From NCBI GenBank assembly GCA_017948555.1, contig JAFMYY010000002.1, positions 124,001 to 188,000 of the forward strand: a stretch of DNA of 64,000 bases, given 5' to 3'. The DNA comes from Cesiribacteraceae bacterium YIM B00369. GTDB taxonomy: Bacteria > Bacteroidota > Bacteroidia > Cytophagales > Cyclobacteriaceae. The notes beneath the pieces were generated by a model. The model ran no database searches and had not been told where the DNA came from. It saw only the letters and a program-made list of their open reading frames with translations. Below, in pieces: positions 9,042 through 16,594 of this stretch. Within the stretch, counting starts at the first letter, position 1. Each line of letters starts with the position of its first letter. Both the position numbers and the translations under genes were made by a program.

Positions 9042-10001
9042 ATGTTAAAAACCAGAATTATTTTAAGAACCTTCAGTATCCCTTTACTGCTTTGTGCTAT
9101 GTTCTTTTTGTCAGCTAAAGCTGCCCTGGCTCAGGATAATTCAATCCATACCTTAAAAATAAAAGATGTAAAGGAGTTGCAGGAATACTTCAGATATACA
9201 GGTACGGACATCCCTCTTATCAGCGGGCACAGGGGCGGGGCAATGAAGGGCTTTCCGGAAAACTGCATTGCTACTTTTGAAAATACTCTTCGCTACACCC
9301 CGGCTACTTTTGAGGTAGATCCGAGGTTAACCAAAGACAGTGTAATCGTGCTGATGCATGATGCTACTCTGGACCGGACCACAACCGGGAAAGGGAAAGT
9401 ATCGGACTATACCTGGGAGGAGCTTAAGAAACTTAAACTGAAAGATCCGGAAGGAAACATTACCCAATTCCGGATTCCTTCGCTGGACGAGGCTATTGCC
9501 TGGAGCAGGGGAAAAACAGTGCTTATTCTGGATAAAAAGGATGTTCCGCTGGCTATGACGGCAAGAATAATTAAGGAATTCCGGGCCGAAGCCCATGTAA
9601 TGGTAACCGTACATAATGCGGAGCAGGCCGCGTTTTTCTATGAGGGGAATAACGATATTATGTTTGAAGCCTTTGTAAAGACTAAAGAGGCCATGGAGTC
9701 GTATGAAAAAGCGGGTATTCCCTGGAAGCAGATCATGGCTTATACAGGCCCATTGAATGAGCCTGCAAATAAAGCTCTATACGATGCCCTGCACCAGCGT
9801 GGCGTAATGTGTATGATTTCGACAGCGCCGGTTTATGATAAACTAACAAAATGGGAAAGGGAAAGAGCTTACAGGGAAATTATAGAAGCAGGTGCAGATA
9901 TTATTGAGGCTGACCTTGCTGTTGAAGTGGCTGAAGCTATCCGCTCCCTGAATCCGGATGGTAGTCCAAAGGATAAATTTTTTGCAAAAAACCGGCCCTG
10001 A
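9042..10001 (+). CDS. Glycerophosphodiester phosphodiesterase family protein, secreted
   Basis: A 319-residue enzyme of the GDPD TIM-barrel family, which hydrolyses glycerophosphodiesters to glycerol-3-phosphate and an alcohol. I chose the ATG at 9042, which starts a clean signal peptide ending ALAQ; the open frame extends back to 8967 without signal-like sequence. Catalytic residues are visible: His63 in HRGG, Glu91 and Asp93 in FEVDPR (metal ligands), and His106-Asp107 in MHD followed by LDRTTTGKG. It lies 88 bp after susD and 54 bp before a second phosphoesterase, so both probably act on what SusC/D bind. Related proteins cleave glycerophosphoinositol or teichoic-acid-like polymers; the sequence does not decide which. 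Confidence 0.93.
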   Translation: MLKTRIILRTFSIPLLLCAMFFLSAKAALAQDNSIHTLKIKDVKELQEYFRYTGTDIPLISGHRGGAMKGFPENCIATFENTLRYTPATFEVDPRLTKDSVIVLMHDATLDRTTTGKGKVSDYTWEELKKLKLKDPEGNITQFRIPSLDEAIAWSRGKTVLILDKKDVPLAMTARIIKEFRAEAHVMVTVHNAEQAAFFYEGNNDIMFEAFVKTKEAMESYEKAGIPWKQIMAYTGPLNEPANKALYDALHQRGVMCMISTAPVYDKLTKWERERAYREIIEAGADIIEADLAVEVAEAIRSLNPDGSPKDKFFAKNRP

Positions 10002-10055
10002 AAACAATACAGCTCAGTCATGAAAATTACTTCTACTCATAATAACAAATCAAAG

Positions 10056-11642
10056 ATGAACTTAAAAAAATCATCCCTCATAATCGGGGGCATCCTTTTT
10101 GCCATGACGGTACAGGCACAGTCAACGGTAAGTGGTTATGTATATGAAGATGCAAACAGGAACGGTAAAAAAGAACGGCGCGAAAAAGGAATTGCCGGAG
10201 TAGCCGTTTCAAACGGCCAGGAGGTTGTTCTTACCGGCGAAGATGGTAAATATAAACTGCCGATTGGGCAGGATAATATTATTTCGGTTATAAAGCCCGG
10301 GGGTTATAAAGTAGCGCTTAATGAAGATAACCTCCCGCAGTTTTACTATATCCATAAACCACAGGGCTCTCCCGAATTGGAGTTTAAAGGAGTAGCACCT
10401 ACAGGCAAATTACCAAAGTCTGTAGACTTTGCGCTGCAGCCGGCTGAAGAAACGGAAAACTTTACAGCTCTTATTTTTGGGGATCCGCAGCCATATACTA
10501 AGGAGGAGGTTGATTACTTCTCACGTGCAGTGGTTTCGGAAGTGGAAGGTATACAAAATGTTTCTTTTGGTTTGAGCCTTGGCGATCTTGTTGGCAATGA
10601 CCTCAGCTTATTCAGCCCTTATATTGATGCCGTTCAAAAAGCAGGCATTCCCTGGTATAACCTGATGGGTAACCATGATATGAATTTTGATGCCACGGCA
10701 GACAGCTTGTCTGACGAAACCTATGAAGCTCATTTCGGTCCTGCTAATTATGCTTTCAACTATGGTAAAACGCACTTTATCGTATTGGACGATATCCTCT
10801 ATCCGGACCCAAGAGATGAGAAAGGCTATTGGGGAGGTTTTCGTAAAGATCAGCTGGACTTTATAGAAAACGACCTGAAACATGTACCGAAAGATTACCT
10901 GGTGGTGCTTGCCTTTCATATTCCGCTGAGCGAGCCCATTGGGGATCCTTTCAGGGACGGGGACAGGCAGCGCTTATTCGACCTTCTGGAAGATTTTCCT
11001 AATACCCTGTCTCTTTCAGCGCATACTCATATTCAAAAGCAGGATTTCTTTACCAAAGCTGATGGCTGGAAACAGGAAAAACCACATCATTCGTATAATG
11101 CCGGCACTACTTCCGGCGACTGGTACAAAGGTAAACCCGATGCAGCTGGCATTCCCGCTTCCACCATGCGCGATGGTACCCCAAGAGGTTATGCTTTCCT
11201 TCACATCAAAGGCAATAAGTATGAAATTGATTATAAAGTGGCGGGCCAGGCTAAAGAATACCAGATAGAAGTGTTTGCACCAAAAGTGGTGGAACAGGGA
11301 AAAGGAACATCTGCAGGTATTTATGCCAATTTTTTTATGGGAAGTGAAAATGATGATGTGGTTTTCAGAGTGGACAAGGGGGAATGGAAAAAAATGAAGT
11401 TTACACCTGAGTTTGATCCTGTTTACCTGCACAGCCTGCAGGAATGGGATTATGCAGATGAGGTATTGGAGGGAAGGAGACCTTCCAATGCAGTACCATC
11501 CACCCATTTGTGGCGGGCAAATATCCCTGTGAAACTGGCCCCGGGAAACCATATCATCGAGGTGAAAGCTACTGATATGTTTGGCAGGTCTTTTACTCAG
11601 GAAAGAACCTACAGAATTGATGCTCCCAAAGCCGCTCAATAG
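10056..11642 (+). CDS. Calcineurin-like metallophosphoesterase with N- and C-terminal beta domains
   Basis: This 528-residue secreted protein starts at the ATG at 10056, which gives the signal peptide MNLKKSS...VQAQ; an upstream ATG at 10020 would add 12 polar residues. Residues 25-110 form an SdrB/carboxypeptidase-D-like beta domain (SGYVYEDANRNGKKER). The metallophosphoesterase core follows with Asp143 (FGDPQPYT), Asp177 (LGDLVGND), Asn206-His207-Asp208 (GNHD), a downstream His in AFHIPLSEP and the paired histidines in SAHTHIQ. The last 150 residues match the C-terminal domain typical of these Bacteroidota enzymes. It probably removes phosphate or cleaves a phosphodiester alongside the upstream GDPD, and ends the operon. 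Confidence 0.93.
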   Translation: MNLKKSSLIIGGILFAMTVQAQSTVSGYVYEDANRNGKKERREKGIAGVAVSNGQEVVLTGEDGKYKLPIGQDNIISVIKPGGYKVALNEDNLPQFYYIHKPQGSPELEFKGVAPTGKLPKSVDFALQPAEETENFTALIFGDPQPYTKEEVDYFSRAVVSEVEGIQNVSFGLSLGDLVGNDLSLFSPYIDAVQKAGIPWYNLMGNHDMNFDATADSLSDETYEAHFGPANYAFNYGKTHFIVLDDILYPDPRDEKGYWGGFRKDQLDFIENDLKHVPKDYLVVLAFHIPLSEPIGDPFRDGDRQRLFDLLEDFPNTLSLSAHTHIQKQDFFTKADGWKQEKPHHSYNAGTTSGDWYKGKPDAAGIPASTMRDGTPRGYAFLHIKGNKYEIDYKVAGQAKEYQIEVFAPKVVEQGKGTSAGIYANFFMGSENDDVVFRVDKGEWKKMKFTPEFDPVYLHSLQEWDYADEVLEGRRPSNAVPSTHLWRANIPVKLAPGNHIIEVKATDMFGRSFTQERTYRIDAPKAAQ

Positions 11643-11711
11643 TGAAACACGGTATTTTTTTGTGTGGGAGCAACATCAGCCAGAAAAACTTATTTATATC
11701 AAGTAAAAAAG

Positions 11712-11744
11712 ACCGGTGGCAGAAGTAACAGCCACCGGTTTTAT
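11712..11744 (+). terminator. Rho-independent terminator of the SusCD-phosphoesterase operon
   Basis: ACCGGTGGC (11712-11720) pairs perfectly with GCCACCGGT (11731-11739) over a 10-nt loop and is followed by TTTATTATT. It lies 70 bp past the calcineurin gene stop. Confidence 0.9.
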
Positions 11745-12359
11745 TATTCCCGGGAAGAGTGATGGTCCAACAAATGCGCTGAAGTTTAAAGGCTCAGGAT
11801 AGTTGGCTTTTTTTCAGTTTCAGGAATTTAGCCCTTCAAATTTTACGCCTGTCTGCATATTGGATTGTGCAAAAGCCACGGTAGATTTTTGCGATAGCCT
11901 CTCCGGCCTTGCAAATGTTTCAGTAATTCTTTATTGAAAAAAACAAGTAAACTGATTAAAAAGCTTACTTCAGTTTTGAAGTAAATTTTGATTGTTTAAT
12001 GCTGTAGATGATATGTAACTGGAAGATAGTCAGAGAAATGTGGGGTTGTTTGATGTGTGGGAACTACTGCAGAATTAATAAAATTGAAAAAATATTATGT
12101 CCTTAAATTGAGTTTCTTGTTTTGCTTCCACCCCGGAAGCTGGAATTATGATAAATATCATGGTTTACCGGGAGCCGACCATCTTTATTTGTGACTTCGC
12201 AGGAATAAAATGATGGCAGATACACTTTTAGATCTTTTCAACCCCTTCACTTTCAAACAATTTACAGGAGGATACTCCCCTGGTATTGTAAATGAATTGG
12301 ATTGTCTGAAGTATTCCCCCTCATTTATTCAGGCATGAAGTAAAAGGAAGTCAGGTCAT
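11745..12359. other. Non-coding stretch before the sensory block
   Basis: About 615 bases without a gene I can support. They are AT-rich toward the 3' side and show no clear promoter match or long inverted repeat. The promoter of the sensory block is presumably near the right end. Confidence 0.4.
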
Positions 12360-12566
12360 ATGAAATTAAGTTTGAAATCATTTAAAGGTTTATCTGTCAG
12401 AACTAAATCAGGCAGTGTTTTGCTGCTTTTTTCATTTGTGGCTGTACAGAATTTGATTAGTGTCAATTATTTTAAAAACCTAATTAAAATTGATGCTGCA
12501 GTGGTGAATGCTGCCAGCAGACAGCTGAGATATTTTGGTATATACTTTTCTCTGTCAATAAAATAA
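12360..12566 (+). pseudogene. N-terminal fragment of a PilJ_N-type sensor protein
   Basis: These 68 codons begin with a short basic stretch, a transmembrane helix (about residues 17-38) and then VVNAASRQ. The last motif is the start of the type IV pili methyl-accepting chemotaxis N-terminal domain, where relatives read NAAGRQRMLSQR. After it the sequence turns to unrelated residues and stops. The next gene begins 113 bp later with a HAMP-like linker and GAF/PAS domains but has no membrane segment. The two pieces look like the ends of one ancestral membrane sensor whose periplasmic domain was deleted. A true 68-residue membrane peptide is less likely but not excluded. Confidence 0.6.
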
Positions 12567-12575
12567 CATCACTAC

Positions 12576-12632
12576 CCGGTTTCTCTGTAAGAGAATCTAC
12601 GAAACTTTTATAAAAGTACAAAAAGAAACCGG
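12576..12632. repeat. Inverted repeats in the gap of the split sensor
   Basis: CCGGTTTCT (12576-12584) and AGAAACCGG (12624-12632) are exact inverted copies. Between them ACTTTTATAAAAGT (12604-12617) is a perfect 14-bp palindrome. The nested symmetry sits where the sensor is interrupted and may be an operator or hairpin for the downstream gene, or mark the rearrangement. Confidence 0.5.
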
Positions 12633-12679
12633 CAATGTGATTTTTAAAAAAAATTGAACCTTATATAATCTTATCATTA

Positions 12680-14446
12680 ATGAATTTTCCTTACCAGTTC
12701 CTTCTTAAACGCGATGTGCTGAAAATGAAAGAAGAGGTTGGTGCTTTATCCAACACAATAAGCCATGCCACAAAATTTATTCTTGATATTAAAGAGGGAA
12801 ATTTAAATTCCTCTCTGCAGGAAAGTGCTGTTGCTGAGATAAATAAACAGCGAAGTTCTCTTGCAAACGCTTTATTGGAAATGCAACAACGCATGAAGGA
12901 TATCAGGCTTGAAGAGGAAAGGCGACGTTGGTCAGTAGAGGGGCTGGCTAAGTTTGTGGATATTTTACGAAATGACTCTAATGATACCAGCAATCTGTAC
13001 AATACCATTCTCAGAGAAATTATTAAGTATGTGGGAGCAAACCAGGGCAATCTCTTTATTGTGAATGAAGAGGAGGGGCAGGGGAAATGCCTTGAACTGG
13101 CAGCCTGCTATGCCTTTGACAGGCGTAAATTTCTATCCAAAAAAATAGCTGTTGGTGAAGGATTAGTCGGGCAGGTGTATCTGGAAGGCGAAAGTAGCTA
13201 TCTTACAAATATTCCGGCTGACTATGTTTATATAACCTCCGGTCTTGGGCTGGCTACGCCACGGTGCTTATATATTGTTCCTTTAAAGGTAAATGAGCAG
13301 ATATCAGGAGTGCTTGAACTGGCATCATTCGAAAAATTAGAACTTTACAGGCAGGAATTTATTGAAAAACTGGGAGAGAGTATAGCCGCAACTATCTTCA
13401 ATGCAAAAATTAATGAGCGAAACCAGTCATTATTAAAATTGTCTCAGGAGCAGACATCTGTTCTAATGGCGCAGGAAGAAGAAATGCGTCAGAATATGGA
13501 AGAGTTAGGAGCTACTCAGGAAGAAATGGCAAGAGTAAGTTCGGAGATGGAGGGACAGCTTTTAGCTATAAATAAAACCATGGCTACCATTGAATTTAAT
13601 TTGAACGGTGAAATTATCGTTGCAAATAATAATTTCCTGAACCTGATGGAGTATAGTATGGCTGAACTTGAAGGAAGTCACCATAGGATATTTGTTAACA
13701 GCCAGGAAAGGCAGAGTGAGGAGTATATTAAGTTCTGGGAGGAATTATCCGGAGGGGAAAGTAAAACCGGAGAGTTTAAAAGAATAACTAAATCAGGAAA
13801 GGAAGTATTTATAAAGGGAATTTATACCCCAATATTTGACCAGACAGGAAGGCCAAAGAAGATTTTGAAAATTGCCTACGAAATTACAGAGAGTAAAGAA
13901 CTGGAGCAGCAAATTAAGAACCAGCTCGAAGAAACACAGGCTCAGGAAGAAGAACTTCGCCAGAATCTGGAAGAACTCATGGCAACCCAGGAAGAAGTTC
14001 AGCGCCAGTTGCGGGAGTCTGAACGGTTACAGAGGGAAGCATCTGCACGGGAAAAGGTGTTCAATCTTACCACAATACTATCAGAAGCAGATGTATTCGG
14101 CACCATTACCTATGTGAACGACAAGCTTTGTGAAGTTTCCGGGTATAGCAGAGAAGAATTAATTGGAAAACCACATAATATTTTTCGGGATCCTGAAATG
14201 CCGAAAGCCTTATTTAAATTGATGTGGAGCACAATTAAGCAGGGAGAGCCTTTCAGGGGTATCATTAAAAACAGAGCAAAAGACGGCACTCATTATTGGG
14301 TGGATGCTGTAATTTCACCCGTTTTCGATGAGAACGGAAAACCTGTAAAATACATAGGTGCACGGTATGTAATCCCTGATGATAACATGGCAGAAAAATT
14401 ATATCAGGATATGCTGAATGGGCTACAGCCTGAAGGAAAAATATAG
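12680..14446 (+). CDS. GAF-PAS-PAS sensor protein without output domain
   Basis: A 588-residue, apparently soluble protein. Residues about 15-75 resemble a HAMP-type linker, about 95-245 form a GAF domain, and two PAS domains follow at about 295-400 and 460-575, joined by Gln/Glu-rich coiled coils such as QEEELRQNLEELMATQEE. No kinase, cyclase or methyl-accepting domain is present, so it must signal by protein contact, perhaps with the chemoreceptor or kinase next door. Such GAF/PAS coiled-coil proteins are common in Cytophagales, usually behind a membrane sensor. The fragment just upstream suggests this copy lost its membrane half. An alternative start is the ATG at 12725 (MKEEVG). Confidence 0.8.
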   Translation: MNFPYQFLLKRDVLKMKEEVGALSNTISHATKFILDIKEGNLNSSLQESAVAEINKQRSSLANALLEMQQRMKDIRLEEERRRWSVEGLAKFVDILRNDSNDTSNLYNTILREIIKYVGANQGNLFIVNEEEGQGKCLELAACYAFDRRKFLSKKIAVGEGLVGQVYLEGESSYLTNIPADYVYITSGLGLATPRCLYIVPLKVNEQISGVLELASFEKLELYRQEFIEKLGESIAATIFNAKINERNQSLLKLSQEQTSVLMAQEEEMRQNMEELGATQEEMARVSSEMEGQLLAINKTMATIEFNLNGEIIVANNNFLNLMEYSMAELEGSHHRIFVNSQERQSEEYIKFWEELSGGESKTGEFKRITKSGKEVFIKGIYTPIFDQTGRPKKILKIAYEITESKELEQQIKNQLEETQAQEEELRQNLEELMATQEEVQRQLRESERLQREASAREKVFNLTTILSEADVFGTITYVNDKLCEVSGYSREELIGKPHNIFRDPEMPKALFKLMWSTIKQGEPFRGIIKNRAKDGTHYWVDAVISPVFDENGKPVKYIGARYVIPDDNMAEKLYQDMLNGLQPEGKI

Positions 14447-14757
14447 CATTTATATTCATTTCCAAACTGCAATAATCTATACCCCGTATTTCAACCACCT
14501 GATTACCTGGAGACAAAAACCTGAGACTTTCAATGAGAGGATAGCCTGATCCGGTGAGGTATAATATTCCACTGGTATGACTCCTGTTGTAGTTCAGAGG
14601 GCATTTTGCTCAGGTTATCCCCGGTTTAAACCAGCCTCAGGAAGAAAGGGGGATACACACAGGGGAGCAAAATAAATTCCGGAAGTGAAGGTTGCTGGAA
14701 GCGGTTGGATAATGGGTGGTCCCATTGAATTATTTACACTAAAACATTATTTGTATC
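14447..14757. other. Intergenic region before the chemoreceptor gene
   Basis: These 311 bases contain no supported gene and no strong hairpin. The promoter of the chemoreceptor is probably in the last 60 bases, but I see no exact TAnnTTTG box. Confidence 0.4.
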
Positions 14758-16362
14758 ATGAAATTTGGAATCAAAGGAAGACTGGTTTTGGCTTTTGCAG
14801 TGCTTACTGCAATTGCTGCCGTAATTGGCTACCTGGGCGACAAAAACACTGAAGTAATTAACAATAAGCTCAATACAGTGGTAAGTGTTCATGCTCAGCG
14901 CCTTAAAATCGGAGCGAAGCTGGCAGAAGATGTTCAGTTTACCGCCAAAGTAAACCGCGGTATGATTTTACTTCGTCATAGCTCCGGGTTGCGCATGGAG
15001 CAGGCGCGGGAAATAGAAGATCGAAATGAAGAAATATTCAAACGCCTTGAGGTATTCAAAAGTCTGGCAGATGAAAAAGGGCTGGAGGATGTGGAAAAGT
15101 TTGAGGAAAGTTACCAGCAGTGGATTAAGGTTTTTGTAAAAACTAAAAATCTGCTTGCCAGGGAAGATGAAAACGACCTGCCAAAGGTGCTGGAACTTTT
15201 AACCGAAATCAAAGTAATCAACGAAAACTGTATGGCACTCACTTACCGGATGGTTAACAGGAATGAGAAACTGATGGCTGCGGCTAAGGCTGAAGCTGAT
15301 GCGCTTTATGCTGCTAACCGTCTCAATACAATTCTCCTCATGGGATCAGGTGTTGCCATTGCTCTGGGTGTGGCTATATGGATAATTATATCTATCAGTC
15401 GTTCGCTGGCAGAAGCTAAAAGGGTAATTCAGGCTGTGGCACAAGGAGACCTGACCATTGAAATCAGCAATAACAGCCAGGATGAGATTGGAGAATTACT
15501 GGACTATCTGAACGCTATGGTAAGCAGGCTGAAAGAAATTATTTCTTTTATATCCTCCTCCTCGGACAATATAGTATTTGCAAGTCAGCAGATGAGTGCA
15601 TCTTCCGAACAGGTTTCTGAAGGGGCCACAGAGCAGGCAGCCTCAGCAGAAGAGGTGTCTTCTTCCATGGAGGAAATGACCTCAATAATTGGCCGGAACA
15701 GCGATAATTCACAGCAAACAGAAAAGATTGCTCTCCGGACTGCAGAGGATGTTAAAGCAGCAGGTGAGGCTGTATTTCAAACATTGGAATCCATGCGTGA
15801 AATTACCAATAAAATAAGCATAATAGGTGAGATTGCCAGGCAAACTAATCTGCTGGCCCTGAATGCAGCAGTAGAAGCCGCCCGTGCCGGTGAACATGGA
15901 AAAGGATTTGCAGTCGTAGCCTCAGAAGTACGCAGGCTGGCAGAAAGAAGCCAGCTGGCAGCTGCACAGATAGATGAACTATCGAAATCCAGCGTGGGTG
16001 TAGCCGAAAGATCAGGTAAGTTACTCGAACAGCTGATGCCAAATATTAATAAAACGGCAGGTCTTGTACAGGAAATCAGTGTATCAAGCCTGGAGCAAAA
16101 CAGCGGTGCCGAACAGGTAAACAGCGCTATACAGCAGCTAAATACAGTTATTCAGCAAAATGCAGCAGCATCTGAAGAGATTGCTTCCACCGCTGAAGAA
16201 CTTTTTAGCCAGGCTGATCAGCTTAAAGAAAGCATTCAATTCTTTAAGATTGATAAGAAAAGACATTTGACTAAAAATACGGAGGAATTCAATTTTCAGG
16301 AAAAAAAACTCTGTACTAAAGGAGCCTTTAAAAGTACACCATCCCGGGCATTCCATTTATAG
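14758..16362 (+). CDS. Methyl-accepting chemotaxis protein
   Basis: A 534-residue transmembrane chemoreceptor. It has TM1 at about 7-27, a periplasmic four-helix-bundle-like domain at about 30-185, TM2 at about 190-212, a HAMP domain at 210-265 and a long signalling domain. The hairpin tip, the site that binds CheA and CheW, is present in its classical form ([20 protein letters not shown], then [18 protein letters not shown]). No C-terminal CheR-binding pentapeptide is seen, and no cheA, cheW, cheR or cheB gene lies in the window. It sits between a GAF/PAS protein and a PAS kinase, so it may feed a chemosensory pathway for gliding or for another output. Confidence 0.95.
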   Translation: MKFGIKGRLVLAFAVLTAIAAVIGYLGDKNTEVINNKLNTVVSVHAQRLKIGAKLAEDVQFTAKVNRGMILLRHSSGLRMEQAREIEDRNEEIFKRLEVFKSLADEKGLEDVEKFEESYQQWIKVFVKTKNLLAREDENDLPKVLELLTEIKVINENCMALTYRMVNRNEKLMAAAKAEADALYAANRLNTILLMGSGVAIALGVAIWIIISISRSLAEAKRVIQAVAQGDLTIEISNNSQDEIGELLDYLNAMVSRLKEIISFISSSSDNIVFASQQMSASSEQVSEGATEQAASAEEVSSSMEEMTSIIGRNSDNSQQTEKIALRTAEDVKAAGEAVFQTLESMREITNKISIIGEIARQTNLLALNAAVEAARAGEHGKGFAVVASEVRRLAERSQLAAAQIDELSKSSVGVAERSGKLLEQLMPNINKTAGLVQEISVSSLEQNSGAEQVNSAIQQLNTVIQQNAAASEEIASTAEELFSQADQLKESIQFFKIDKKRHLTKNTEEFNFQEKKLCTKGAFKSTPSRAFHL

Positions 16363-16594
16363 TAATAGCCTGCACAAAAAAAAGCAGGATGAGGTAGTGA
16401 ATACCGAATTTGCCCGGTACTGAGGCCGGTTTTCAGTAGCAATATATATGTACTTTCCTTTATGCTTATGCCATAAAAATCAGGAATGGCACAGATGTTT
16501 TCTTTCTTCTTTAGTATTTTCCTACATCTGCAGATCTATAGAACATGAATGTCTTTATTTTGTATTATTATTCTGAGGAGAAAAGTATATAGGA

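Noticed and set aside
11016-11639. 207-codon minus-strand frame within the calcineurin-like gene
   Set aside because: Antisense shadow; catalytic motifs are on the plus strand.
16363-16400. Short hairpin CCTGC/GCAGG after the chemoreceptor gene as a terminator
   Set aside because: Only five pairs around an A-rich loop and no T-run; too weak to call.
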